DNA of 64,000 nucleotides from SZUA-430 sp964547645 (lineage in GTDB: Bacteria > Pseudomonadota > Alphaproteobacteria > Micropepsales > Micropepsaceae), in the NCBI GenBank assembly GCA_964547645.1, contig CAZJOM010000002.1, forward strand, positions 39,187-103,186, in the 5' to 3' direction. Each line of letters begins with the position of its first letter. Position 1 is the first letter of the stretch. The position numbers were made by a program, and so were the translations under genes. The notes beneath the pieces were generated by a model. The model saw only the letters and a program-made list of their open reading frames with translations. It had not been told where the DNA came from and did not search any database. This document shows, one piece after another, positions 8,364 through 17,273 of the stretch.

Positions 8364-8750
8364 TCAATCGACGACGCAGTCGGCCTCCGTTTCGATGAGC
8401 CACTCCGGATCGATGAAACGCGCGACACCGACAAACGTACATGCCGGCCTGATTCCGCGAAACACTTCGCCGTGCGCGTCGGCTGCTTCACGCCAACGCG
8501 TCACATCGGTGAGCATAAGGCGAGTGCGCACGACGTTCTCTGGGCGGCCGCCCGCGCTTGCGATGGCCGCGAGGGTGATTTCAAGGCAGCGGCGCGTTTG
8601 TGCCTTCAAGTCACCCGGTGCAATGGTTCTGCCTGCGGGATCGAGCGGCGCTGTGCCAGACACAGCGATGAGGTTTCCCGCACGGACGGCACGGCTGAAG
8701 CCGATGATGGACTCGAAGGGAGAATTTGCCGAAATCAGCTGGCGAGGCAT
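8364..8750 (-). CDS. RidA/YjgF-family protein
   Basis: 128 residues from the ATG at 8750; the frame extends upstream into the CoxL-like gene but that part has no homologous look. The sequence shows the Rid pattern: an N-terminal RAVRAGNLIAVSGTAPLDP strand region, then TRRCLEITLAAIASAGGRPENVVRTRLMLTDV, and an Arg/Cys pocket segment (IRPACTFVGVARFIDPEWLIETEADCVV). RidA proteins hydrolyse reactive imines/enamines, and subfamilies work in specific catabolic routes. It starts just past the end of the CoxL-like gene, so they may be co-transcribed. Confidence 0.85.
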   Translation of the reverse strand: MPRQLISANSPFESIIGFSRAVRAGNLIAVSGTAPLDPAGRTIAPGDLKAQTRRCLEITLAAIASAGGRPENVVRTRLMLTDVTRWREAADAHGEVFRGIRPACTFVGVARFIDPEWLIETEADCVVD

Positions 8751-8773
8751 GAGCGATCTCCAACGCGCATCCG

Positions 8774-11086
8774 CTAAGCCGCAGCTCTTCCTTTCGTGAT
8801 CTCCCAGATCTTCAGTGGGGTCAGGGGCATGTCGACGTGGGTGATGTTGAAGGGGGCAAGGGCGTTGACGACGGCGTTGACGAAGGCGGGAGCTGCTCCC
8901 ACCGTGCCGGCTTCGCCGCAGCCCTTGACGCCGAGCGGGTTCGTCTTGCACGGGATCGCGTTCGTCTTAAACGTCATCTTCGGCATGTTGTCGGCGCGCG
9001 GCATCCAGTAGTCCATGAAGGAGCCGGTGACGAGTTGGCCGCTGTCGTTGTCATAGACGGCGACTTCGCCCATCGCTTGGCCGAGGCCCTGAACGACGCC
9101 GCCGTGTACTTGGCCGGCTACGAGCAACGGGTTGATGATCGTGCCGAAATCGTCGACGACGGTGTAGCGGGTGATCTCCGTCGTGCCGGTTTCGGGGTCG
9201 ATCTCGACTTCGCAGACGTGGCAGCCGTTCGGCCAGGTGTTGTTCGCGTTCTTGAACTCGCCTGCGGCGGCGATGCCTTCGACATCGTCGACGTTGGCTT
9301 GCGTCTTGGCGATGCGTGCAACATCGAAGAGGCCAATCGACCGGTCGGTGCCGGCGATGCGGAACTTAGCATCGGCGAACTCGATGTCGGCCGCGGCCGC
9401 TTCCAGTTCGTTGGAGGCGATGACCTTGCCCTTTTCGACGATGTCTTTGACGGCGACGCCGATCGCACCGCCCGCCATGGTCAGCGAGCGCGAGCCGCCG
9501 GTGCCGCCGCCGGCCTTGATCGCATCGCTGTCGCCGGAGGTGACCTTCACGATCTCGATCGGAACGCCGAGGCGTTCAGCGACGAGCTGGGCGTAGGCGG
9601 TTTCGTGGCCTTGCCCGTTCGACTGCGTTCCTGCAATGACGTGGACTTCACCGTCGGCACGTACTTCGATATGCGCCATCTCGAAGCCGCCTGCGGTCTT
9701 TTCGACGTAGTAGGCCATGCCGATACCCGCGATTTTGCCGCGCGACTTCGCGGTTGTCGCGCGCGCTTTGAAGCCGCTCCAATCGGCCAGCTTCATCGCG
9801 TCGTCCATGTTGTGGGCAAAGTCGCCGCTGTCGAGCATGCCGCCGGCCGGGAACTGGTAGGGCATGGCGGCGGGCTTGATGAAGTTCTTGCGGCGCAGTT
9901 CGGTGGCGTCGACTTTCAGTTCGCCAGCCGCTTTATCGATCAGGCGTTCGATCACGTAGGCGGCTTCCGGACGGCCGGCGCCGCGGTAGGCGTCAACGGG
10001 CACGGTGTTAGTGAAGACGCACTTCGTGGCCGTATAGAAGGCTGGGATCGCGTACACGCCAACTTGCATGCCGGGGGCGGCCATGGTCGGCACGAACGGG
10101 GCGAAGTAGGAGAGGTGTCCACCCATCGCTGCCGTTGTCGTTGTGCGGATGGCGAGGATGCGGTTGTCTTTGTCGAAGGCGAGCGACGATTCAGTCACGT
10201 GGTCGCGGCCTTGTGTGTCTGAGAGGAATGCCTCGGCGCGCTCCGAGGTCCACTTGACGGGGCGGCCGAGTTTTTTGGCTGCGAACAGGACGAGCGGGTA
10301 CTCGTGATAGATGAACGACTTCATGCCGAAGCCGCCGCCGACGTCTTTTGTGATGACGCGCAGCTTGGTGTCCGGGATGCCCAGGATAGCCTTGGCGATG
10401 CCGCCGCGCATGCCGTGAACGCCTTGGCTGCCGGTATAGAGCGTGTACTTGTCGGCGGCTGCATCGTAGGCGCCCATGCAGGCGCGCGGCTCCATGGCGT
10501 TGACGACGACGCGCTGGTTGACGAGCTTCAACGTCGTGACATGGGTGGCTTTGGCGAAGGCTTCATCGACCGCGGCCTTGTTGCCGAGCTCGTGGTCGAG
10601 GGCGACGTTTGACTTCATTTGCGGGTGGATGGGTGGCGCGGTAAGGGCGGCGACCGTGTCGACGACGGGCGTGCGTTCCTCATAGTCGACGCGGATGAGT
10701 TCGGCGGCGTCGCGGGCCTGGCCCGCCGTTTCGGCGATGACGGCGGCGACGGGTTCGCCCAGGTGCGTCACCAGATCCTTCGCGAGAATATAGCGCGGCG
10801 GGACGACCATCGGGGTGCCATCCTTGTGCGGCATCACGGCGACGCAGGGGATTGGTTTGAGCCCCGCGGCTTCGAGGTCCTTGTGGGTATAGACGGCCAA
10901 AACACCGGGGGCTTCACGGGCGGCGAGCGTGTCGATCGCGCCGAGCTTCGCGTGTGCGTGCGGCGAACGCAGCAACACCGCGTGCACCGCGCCGGGCAGC
11001 GTGAGGTCGTCCGAGAACTGACCTTTGCCCGTGATGAGACGATCGTCCTCGAGCCGGGGGACCGGCTGGCCTGAACCGAACTTCAT
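8774..11086 (-). CDS. Molybdopterin-binding large subunit, xanthine dehydrogenase/CO dehydrogenase family (form II CoxL-like)
   Basis: 770 residues. N-terminal aldehyde-oxidase a/b hammerhead domain (from VPRLEDDRLITGKGQFSDDL), then the molybdopterin domains with GGFGMKSFIYHEYPL, and AYRGAGRPE around residue 365. Form I carbon monoxide dehydrogenases carry AYxCSFR at this place, while AYxGAGR marks form II, most of which are not shown to use CO. GTGGSRS and KGCGEAGTVGAAP, with the catalytic Glu, close the active site. No medium (FAD) or small ([2Fe-2S]) subunit gene is adjacent, which is unusual for this three-part enzyme. The substrate is unknown. Confidence 0.9.
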   Translation of the reverse strand: MKFGSGQPVPRLEDDRLITGKGQFSDDLTLPGAVHAVLLRSPHAHAKLGAIDTLAAREAPGVLAVYTHKDLEAAGLKPIPCVAVMPHKDGTPMVVPPRYILAKDLVTHLGEPVAAVIAETAGQARDAAELIRVDYEERTPVVDTVAALTAPPIHPQMKSNVALDHELGNKAAVDEAFAKATHVTTLKLVNQRVVVNAMEPRACMGAYDAAADKYTLYTGSQGVHGMRGGIAKAILGIPDTKLRVITKDVGGGFGMKSFIYHEYPLVLFAAKKLGRPVKWTSERAEAFLSDTQGRDHVTESSLAFDKDNRILAIRTTTTAAMGGHLSYFAPFVPTMAAPGMQVGVYAIPAFYTATKCVFTNTVPVDAYRGAGRPEAAYVIERLIDKAAGELKVDATELRRKNFIKPAAMPYQFPAGGMLDSGDFAHNMDDAMKLADWSGFKARATTAKSRGKIAGIGMAYYVEKTAGGFEMAHIEVRADGEVHVIAGTQSNGQGHETAYAQLVAERLGVPIEIVKVTSGDSDAIKAGGGTGGSRSLTMAGGAIGVAVKDIVEKGKVIASNELEAAAADIEFADAKFRIAGTDRSIGLFDVARIAKTQANVDDVEGIAAAGEFKNANNTWPNGCHVCEVEIDPETGTTEITRYTVVDDFGTIINPLLVAGQVHGGVVQGLGQAMGEVAVYDNDSGQLVTGSFMDYWMPRADNMPKMTFKTNAIPCKTNPLGVKGCGEAGTVGAAPAFVNAVVNALAPFNITHVDMPLTPLKIWEITKGRAAA

Positions 11087-11182
11087 GTTGTCGTGTCCTC
11101 AAGTGAGGGAATGGTGATTGGGGGGATGGTGGTTGGGTTCGGGCAGGGACGGTGTCGATCTCCAGTCCCCAAAACCCAATCC

Positions 11183-11962
11183 CTAATTGCGATAGCTGGG
11201 GTCTTTGCGGTCGAGCAAGCGAAGCATCGCCGGCCAGACCATCTTGTCGGCGAACGCGCTGCTGCTGTTCATGCCGGTAACTTGGCCAGCGACAACATCC
11301 GGAACGCCTTCGTTCGGCTGATTGATCTTTGTGCCGCCTGCCAGCGCCTTCACTTGGATGGTGCAGGCACGTTCCAGGTTATAGAGGCGCAGGAAAGCAT
11401 CGGCGCAGGTTCTGCCGACGGTCAATGTGCCGTGGTTGCGCAGGATGAAGAGATTCTTCGTGCCAAAGTCTTTCACCAGGCGTGGACGTTCGTCGTGATT
11501 GAGGGCGACACCTTCATAGTCGTGATAGGCGACATCGTGATGAACCAGCATCGCATGCTGGCTGATCGGGAGCAGACCGTGTGCTTGGCACGAGACGGCA
11601 ACGCCGTCGGCGGTGTGGACGTGGATCACCGCTTGCGCGTCTTCTCGGGCCATGTGGATGGCGGAGTGGATCGTGAAGCCTGCAGGGTTCACGGGGTGGG
11701 GGCTCTCCATCACCTTGTTGCCGTCGACGTCGATCTTCACCAGGCTCGAAGCCGTGATCTCGTCGAAGGTCATGCCATACGGGTTGATCAGGAAGTGATG
11801 CTCTGGCCCGGGAATGCGCGCCGAGATGTGGGTGAAGATCATGTCGGCCCAGCCGTGGTGCGCAACCAGGCGGTACGTGGCAGCAAGATCGGTGCGGATC
11901 TGCCATTCCTCTTTCGAGACCTTGTCACGAACAGAGGGAAGGGCGTGCAGGGCGGCGGACAT
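11183..11962 (-). CDS. Class II aldolase/adducin family protein
   Basis: 259 residues from the ATG at 11962, which has a GGAG element about 8 bases upstream; an ATG at 12010 is an alternative. The zinc-binding histidines are visible as HVHTADGVAVS and, later, LRNHGTLTVG, with the substrate loop ISARIPGPEHHFLINPYG. Family members cleave L-fuculose-1-phosphate or related sugar phosphates, but many adducin-like members lack known activity. It sits between glpK and the CoxL-like gene, all on minus. The 96-base gap to the latter holds GC-rich, weakly complementary sequence. Confidence 0.85.
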   Translation of the reverse strand: MSAALHALPSVRDKVSKEEWQIRTDLAATYRLVAHHGWADMIFTHISARIPGPEHHFLINPYGMTFDEITASSLVKIDVDGNKVMESPHPVNPAGFTIHSAIHMAREDAQAVIHVHTADGVAVSCQAHGLLPISQHAMLVHHDVAYHDYEGVALNHDERPRLVKDFGTKNLFILRNHGTLTVGRTCADAFLRLYNLERACTIQVKALAGGTKINQPNEGVPDVVAGQVTGMNSSSAFADKMVWPAMLRLLDRKDPSYRN

Positions 11963-12022
11963 GGGCGAGGCTCCAATGCGGTTCGGGCTAAGAGTGGCCC
12001 CTTGGGTCATCAGCTGTCAAAT

Positions 12023-13522
12023 CTAGCGGTGGTTCAACACCCGTCCCACCGCCTCTTTCCAGCCCGCGTATTTGGCGTCGCGTTCGTCGGTGCTGATTTT
12101 GGGATCAAACCGGCGTTCGCAGCGCCAGCTGGAGGCGACCTCGTCGAGCGAGGCGTAGATGCCGGCGCCGAGGCCCGCGAGGTAGGCGGCGCCGAGGGCG
12201 GTGGTTTCCACGACTTCGGGACGTTCAATTGGGCGACCGGTCAGATCGGCGAGCCACTGGCAGAAGAGATCATTGACCACCATGCCACCGTCGACGCGAA
12301 GCGCGGCGGGGGAACCGAGGCCTGCCGCCTTCATGTCGTCGGCCATGGCTTCGAGAAGGTCGCGGGTTTGGTAGCAAACGCTTTCGAGGCCGGCTTTGGC
12401 GATCTCGGCCGTGCCGCTGTCGCGGGTTAGGCCGACGATGGCGCCGCGCGCGTCGGCGTCCCAGTAGGGAGCGCCGAGCCCGACGAATGCCGGTACCAGA
12501 TAGACGCGCGAGCGCGCGTCGGCTGTGCGGGCGAGGTCGGCGCTGTCGGCGGACGACTTGAACAGCTTTAGGCCGTCACGAAGCCACTGGATCGTGGCGC
12601 CTGCCATGAAAATCGAACCTTCGAGTGCGTAGGTGCGTTTGCCGCCGGTGGCGTAGGCGATGGTGGCGAGCAGGCGGTTCTGAGACGGCGCCATCGTCGG
12701 GCCGGTGTTGACGAGCGCGAAGCAGCCGGTGCCGTAGGTCGACTTCATCAGGCCTTGCTTCAGGCAGGCTTGACCGACGGTGGCGGCTTGCTGATCGCCG
12801 GCGATGCCGCGGATCGGGATCGCCGCGCCGAATAGTGCTTCGTCGGTGCTGCCGTAGTCGGCCGCGGAGTCGTGCACAGTCGGCAGCACGGTTTCGGGGA
12901 TCTTGAGCCACTCCAAGATCTCGCCGTCCCAGCGACCATTGACGGTGTCGTAGAGCAACGTGCGCGACGCGTTCGTGGCGTCGGTCGCGTGCACCCGGCC
13001 GCCGGTCAAGCGATAGACAAGCCAGCTATCGATGGTGCCGAAGGCGAGTTCGCCTTTTTCGGCGCGCGCTCGAGCGCCGGGCACGTTGTCGAGCAGCCAG
13101 GCGAGTTTGGTGCCGGAGAAATAAGGATCCAGCAGCAAACCGGTCTTGGCGGTGATCGTTCGTTCCTTTCCTTCGTCCTTCAGGCGGGCGCAGGCGGCGG
13201 CGGTGCGGCGGTCCTGCCAGACGATTGCGCGGTGGATCGCTTTGCCGGTCTTGCGGTCCCAGAGGACCGTCGTCTCGCGCTGGTTCGTGATGCCGATCGT
13301 CGCGACGTCACTCGCGGTGCCGGCAACAGCTTCGCGCGTGACCTTCAAGGTCGCGTGCCAGATTTCCTCGGCGTCGTGTTCGACCCAACCATCCTGGGGA
13401 TAGAACTGCTGGTGCTCTGCCTGCGCGACCTTGAGCGGCGTGCCGCGCGTGTCGAAGAGGATCGCGCGGCTCGACGTGGTGCCTTGATCGATGGCGAGGA
13501 TTTTACGGGCCTTGGTGGTCAT
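12023..13522 (-). CDS. glpK: Glycerol kinase
   Basis: 499 residues, the standard length. The N-terminal phosphate-1 loop KILAIDQGTTSSRAILFD, the glycerol-contact segment GWVEHDAEEIW, GITNQRETTVLWD with KTGKAIHRAIVWQDRRT, STYGTGCFALVNTG, and the late RVDGGMVVNDLFCQWLADL are all present. It phosphorylates glycerol to sn-glycerol-3-phosphate with ATP in the cytoplasm. Neither glpF nor glpD is seen nearby. It is divergent from moaA. Confidence 0.95.
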   Translation of the reverse strand: MTTKARKILAIDQGTTSSRAILFDTRGTPLKVAQAEHQQFYPQDGWVEHDAEEIWHATLKVTREAVAGTASDVATIGITNQRETTVLWDRKTGKAIHRAIVWQDRRTAAACARLKDEGKERTITAKTGLLLDPYFSGTKLAWLLDNVPGARARAEKGELAFGTIDSWLVYRLTGGRVHATDATNASRTLLYDTVNGRWDGEILEWLKIPETVLPTVHDSAADYGSTDEALFGAAIPIRGIAGDQQAATVGQACLKQGLMKSTYGTGCFALVNTGPTMAPSQNRLLATIAYATGGKRTYALEGSIFMAGATIQWLRDGLKLFKSSADSADLARTADARSRVYLVPAFVGLGAPYWDADARGAIVGLTRDSGTAEIAKAGLESVCYQTRDLLEAMADDMKAAGLGSPAALRVDGGMVVNDLFCQWLADLTGRPIERPEVVETTALGAAYLAGLGAGIYASLDEVASSWRCERRFDPKISTDERDAKYAGWKEAVGRVLNHR

Positions 13523-13631
13523 TGGCTGGACTCTAGCGGAAAGGTGTCTCTGGGTTCGATGTTAGCCACGATTTGTGGCGGAAGCGATGGTCCCTCTGGA
13601 CGGCTTGGCGGTGGCTGCTAAGTTGCCTCCT

Positions 13632-14621
13632 ATGCTCGACCCCTTTGGCCGCACGATCACCTATTTGCGCGTCTCGGTGACGGACCGTTGCGACTTCCGC
13701 TGCACGTATTGCATGGCGGAAGACATGACGTTTCTGCCGAAGGCGGAGTTGTTGACGCTGGAGGAGTTGGACCGGCTGTGCTCTGCCTTTGTCGCGAAGG
13801 GGGTGCGCAAGCTCCGGCTGACGGGCGGGGAGCCCTTGGTTCGGCGGAATGTGATGAGCCTGGTTCACGGGCTGTCGCGGCATTTGAAGAGCGGCGCCTT
13901 GGACGAGCTGACGCTGACCACGAACGGGAGCCAGCTCGCGAAGTTTGCGGGCGAGCTTAAGGCCGCAGGCGTCAAGCGGGTGAACGTTTCGCTCGACACG
14001 CTGGACGCGGCGCGGTTTCGCGACGTCACGCGCTGGGGGCGGATCGAGCAGGTGCTTGAGGGTATTGAGGCGGCGCTTAGCGTGGGGCTCAAAGTCAAGA
14101 TCAACGCCGTGGCGCTGCGCGGGATCAATGAGGACGAGATTGAGACACTCCTGACCTGGGCGCACGGCAAGGGCATGGATTTCACGCTCATCGAGACGAT
14201 GCCGATGGGCGAGGTCGATGCGGACCGGACGGATCAGTATCTGCCGCTGTCGATGGTGCGATCGCGGCTGGCGCAGAAGTTTACGCTGGAAGAGAGCGAC
14301 TATCGGACCGGCGGGCCCGCGCGCTATGTGCGGGTTGCGGAGACCGGCGGGCGGCTTGGGTTCATCACGCCGCTGACCCATAATTTTTGCGAGAGCTGCA
14401 ATCGGGTGCGGCTGACATGTACGGGGACCCTCTTTATGTGCCTGGGGCAGGACGATGCCGCCGATCTGCGCGCGCCGCTTCGGGCGAGTGCGGACGATGC
14501 GCTGTTGCACGCGGCGATTGACGAGGCGATCGCGCGGAAGCCCAAGGGACATGACTTTGTGATCGACCGGCGCCGGAAAACGCCCGCCATGGCGCGGCAT
14601 ATGTCGGTGACCGGCGGCTGA
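13632..14621 (+). CDS. moaA: GTP 3',8-cyclase MoaA (molybdenum cofactor biosynthesis)
   Basis: 329 residues from the ATG at 13632, which gives the usual MLDPFGRTITYLRVS opening; GTG 13575 and ATG 13587 upstream are also in frame. The radical-SAM cluster is C20-x3-C24-x2-C27 (CDFRCTYC). The second cluster motif FCESCNRVRLTCTGTLFMC is near residue 255. The protein ends VTGG, the conserved Gly-Gly tail needed for activity. It makes the cPMP precursor from GTP, which the CoxL-like molybdoenzyme encoded 2.5 kb away would need in its mature form. Its stop overlaps the nadK start (TGATG). Confidence 0.95.
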   Translation: MLDPFGRTITYLRVSVTDRCDFRCTYCMAEDMTFLPKAELLTLEELDRLCSAFVAKGVRKLRLTGGEPLVRRNVMSLVHGLSRHLKSGALDELTLTTNGSQLAKFAGELKAAGVKRVNVSLDTLDAARFRDVTRWGRIEQVLEGIEAALSVGLKVKINAVALRGINEDEIETLLTWAHGKGMDFTLIETMPMGEVDADRTDQYLPLSMVRSRLAQKFTLEESDYRTGGPARYVRVAETGGRLGFITPLTHNFCESCNRVRLTCTGTLFMCLGQDDAADLRAPLRASADDALLHAAIDEAIARKPKGHDFVIDRRRKTPAMARHMSVTGG

Positions 14622-15388
14622 TGCGCTTTTCCAAACCAGCTTTCTTTGCTTCGAATGCGCCGGAGGCGCAGTCGGCTTTGCGTGAGCTGACGAAGCGTTA
14701 TGGCAATGCGAAGGCCGACGCGGACGTGATTGTGGCGCTCGGTGGCGACGGGCTGATGCTGCAGACCGTGCACAAGCATCACAAGCGCGGCTTGCCGATC
14801 TTTGGGATGAATTGCGGCTCGGTCGGCTTCTTGATGAACGATTATTCGCCCAATCATCTGATGGACCGGCTCGACATCACCGAAGCGCAAGCGATCCGGC
14901 CGCTTCGTATGAAGGTGAAAACGGCGGGTGGAAAGACGCAGACGGCGCTTGCGTTCAACGAAGTGTCGATGCTGCGCGAGACGCGGCAGGCCGCGAAGCT
15001 GCGGATTTCGATCGACGGCATCGTGCGGTTGGAAGAGTTGATCTGCGACGGGATTTTGCTGTCCACGCCTGCGGGGTCAACGGCGTACAATCTGTCCGTC
15101 AACGGACCGATCTTGCCGATCGATGCGGATTTGCTCGCGCTCACGCCGATCAGTGCGTTCCGGCCCCGGCGTTGGCGCGGCGCGTTACTGCCGCGCTCGG
15201 CGAAGGTGCTGTTCGAGATCCTCGAGGCCGACAAACGGCCGGTCAGCGCGGTCGCCGATCACACGGAAGTGCGCGAAGTGACGGAAGTGTCTGTCGCTGA
15301 GGATGCGAGCGTCTCGGTCTCGATCCTGTTCGATCCAGACCGTTCGCTGCAGGAGCGCATCTTGGCCGAGCAGTTCGTCACGGGTTAA
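14621..15388 (+). CDS. nadK: NAD kinase
   Basis: 255 residues with the NAD-kinase motifs: VIVALGGDGLMLQTVHKH (GGDG, phosphate binding and catalytic Asp), FGMNCGSVGFLMN, FNEVSM, DGILLSTPAGSTAYNLSVNGPILP. It converts NAD to NADP with ATP. It starts one base into the moaA stop codon, so translation is likely coupled. It is slightly short compared with enteric NadK but typical for alphaproteobacteria. Confidence 0.95.
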   Translation: MRFSKPAFFASNAPEAQSALRELTKRYGNAKADADVIVALGGDGLMLQTVHKHHKRGLPIFGMNCGSVGFLMNDYSPNHLMDRLDITEAQAIRPLRMKVKTAGGKTQTALAFNEVSMLRETRQAAKLRISIDGIVRLEELICDGILLSTPAGSTAYNLSVNGPILPIDADLLALTPISAFRPRRWRGALLPRSAKVLFEILEADKRPVSAVADHTEVREVTEVSVAEDASVSVSILFDPDRSLQERILAEQFVTG

Positions 15389-15393
15389 CTGAC

Positions 15394-16509
15394 GTGAGAA
15401 AATCTCTTACGCCGGAAGACCTCAGTAGTTTGATCGGCGACATCTACGAGTGTGTGCTTTCTCCAGCGGCGTGGGACGGGGTGCTGACTCGTCTCGTCTT
15501 CCAATGCAGCCCTCCTAACTGGGACGTGGCGATGCTAATGTGGGAAGGCTTGAACAAGCCTTCGGTGCGATGGGTGGGGACCACCGGTCTGGTCGCGCAT
15601 GCGCGCCAAGCTTACGAGAATGTCTTTGCCGGTGCCAATATTTGGAGCCGTTGCGCGCCGACGGTGCCTCTGGGTGAAGTGCTCGACTCCGACGAGCTGG
15701 TGTCCCGGCAAGAGTTTTTGGCGAGCGATCTCTATCAACGGTTTCTGAAAACTTGGGAACTTGAGCTTGCGCTCTTCGTGGTTTTCGATCGCGCGGGCGA
15801 CGAGTATCTGGCGTTGGCGATGCCGGGGCCCGACGGTCGCGACTTGACGGATCTGCGCCGTGGCTTGCGGTTGATCGCGCCACATGTGCAGCGCGCGATG
15901 CGGCTTAGCCATGGGCTGGCGATGGCCAATCTGCGCGCAGCCGGTAGCGAAGCGATTTTGAATCTTGGACACGTGGCGGTTCTCGCACTTCGTGATGACC
16001 TGTCGGTGGTCAGCCGCAATGCGCGTGCGGAAGCGTTGATCTCTCAGGGCTTATGCAGGATCGATCATGGGCGGTTCGCGTTTGCCGATCGGGCGGTGCA
16101 ACGTCAGCTTCTTGAGCTTAGCAAGGCGAGTGCGCCGACCAGTCTTGCGCTCAGCGTTGAAGACACCTCAGGCGCTGCAAATGCCGTGTTAGCGATGACA
16201 GTTCGCCCGCATCGAGAGCTGGCGATGGGTGGGTGGGTCGAAGGGGCGAAGATACTGCTCTCGATTTCGCAACCCCATCCCGCGCCGTTGATCGAGATCG
16301 ATCGATTGCGGGCGTGGTTCAATTTGACAGCCAGCGAGGCGCGGCTGGCGTCGGAACTCGCCGGCGGCCGAACGTTACAAGGTTTCGCTGAAACGCGCGG
16401 CATTACGATTGACGCGGTTCGCTATCTGTTGAAGGGGGCCTTCCGGAAGACCGGCGCAAAGAGCCAGGCGCAGCTTGTCGCGCTGGTTAAGGACGTGCCG
16501 TCCGGTTGA
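15394..16509 (+). CDS. LuxR-type HTH transcriptional regulator
   Basis: 371 residues from a GTG at 15394, 5 bases after nadK. The C-terminal 60 residues (FNLTASEARLASELAGGRTL...GITIDAVRYLLKGAFRKTGAKSQAQLVALV) form a LuxR/GerE helix-turn-helix. The N-terminal 300 residues have no recognised sensor signature but resemble the PAS/GAF-like sensing regions of one-component LuxR proteins of alphaproteobacteria. No autoinducer synthase is nearby. The spacing suggests co-transcription with moaA-nadK. The signal and targets are unknown. Confidence 0.8.
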   Translation: MRKSLTPEDLSSLIGDIYECVLSPAAWDGVLTRLVFQCSPPNWDVAMLMWEGLNKPSVRWVGTTGLVAHARQAYENVFAGANIWSRCAPTVPLGEVLDSDELVSRQEFLASDLYQRFLKTWELELALFVVFDRAGDEYLALAMPGPDGRDLTDLRRGLRLIAPHVQRAMRLSHGLAMANLRAAGSEAILNLGHVAVLALRDDLSVVSRNARAEALISQGLCRIDHGRFAFADRAVQRQLLELSKASAPTSLALSVEDTSGAANAVLAMTVRPHRELAMGGWVEGAKILLSISQPHPAPLIEIDRLRAWFNLTASEARLASELAGGRTLQGFAETRGITIDAVRYLLKGAFRKTGAKSQAQLVALVKDVPSG

Positions 16510-16586
16510 TTCCTACCTATTTGGGGAGCGCGGCCGACGGCAAAGGATGCCATCTGTTGTTGAGTCAGTTCTCGGGAGAGGGGCCC

Positions 16587-17273
16587 ATGTCTCGGCTAGG
16601 TTTGCGTTCGTTGTTGTTTGCACTCGCTGCGGGGAGCGCGCCTGCTGCGCTTGCCGGCACCGATTGGTCGGGATTCTACCTTGGTGTCAGTGCCGGCGGG
16701 GCATGGGCGACTGCGGATGAGTTTTATCCGTTCGGTGCCGGTGGAACGCCGATAACCATCGATGCGGATGGCGGCGTTCTGGGCGTACACGCGGGCTATC
16801 AGCAGCAGTGGGACTCGATTGTGGCAGGTGTCGAGGTTTCGTACAGCGATACGTCGGCGGAGGGTCAGGGTTCGGTTGATCCATCGTTTGTGAGTTGCAG
16901 GTCCGGCGTTGTGGTTTGCCGCATCACCGATGTCGAGGACCTGACGATGGTCGGTGCGCGTCTAGGCGTTGCGTCGGATCGTTGGCTCTTCGCGCTGAAC
17001 GGCGGCTACGCCGGCGCGGAAATTTCCGGTGACGCGATTATCGTTGCGACTGGGGCGTCAGACTACGGCGATAGCGTCTGGCATGATGGGTGGTACATCG
17101 GCGGCGGCGTGGACTACGCGATGACACCGAATTGGGTGCTAGGCCTTGAGTACATTCACACTGATCTCGGCGAGCAGCGGCATGCTCAGGCGTTCGTCGC
17201 CGGGAACCGCCGCGACGTTGACTTCGAAATGGACAGCGTGCGCGTGCGGTTCAGCTACAACTTTGGCAGCTAG
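16587..17273 (+). CDS. Outer-membrane beta-barrel protein (Omp25/31-like porin family)
   Basis: 228 residues from the ATG at 16587. A signal peptide (LRSLLFALAAGSAPAALA, cleavage before GTDWSGFY) is followed by WSGFYLGVSAGGAWATADE, the opening strand typical of the alphaproteobacterial 25-31 kDa outer-membrane barrels. Alternating strands follow, and the protein ends VRVRFSYNFGS, whose aromatic-rich last strand suits BAM assembly. Its two Cys residues (SCRSGVVVCR) could form an extracellular disulfide. Its stop codon overlaps that of the convergent Nudix gene. Confidence 0.85.
   Translation: MSRLGLRSLLFALAAGSAPAALAGTDWSGFYLGVSAGGAWATADEFYPFGAGGTPITIDADGGVLGVHAGYQQQWDSIVAGVEVSYSDTSAEGQGSVDPSFVSCRSGVVVCRITDVEDLTMVGARLGVASDRWLFALNGGYAGAEISGDAIIVATGASDYGDSVWHDGWYIGGGVDYAMTPNWVLGLEYIHTDLGEQRHAQAFVAGNRRDVDFEMDSVRVRFSYNFGS

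Noticed and set aside
8837..10222. 461-codon open frame antisense to the CoxL-like gene
   Set aside because: Its Asp/Gly/Val-rich sequence has no motif, while the minus strand codes a complete molybdoenzyme subunit.
11087..11182. Terminator or repeat between the aldolase and CoxL-like genes
   Set aside because: The G-rich and C-rich stretches pair only weakly and no T-run follows.
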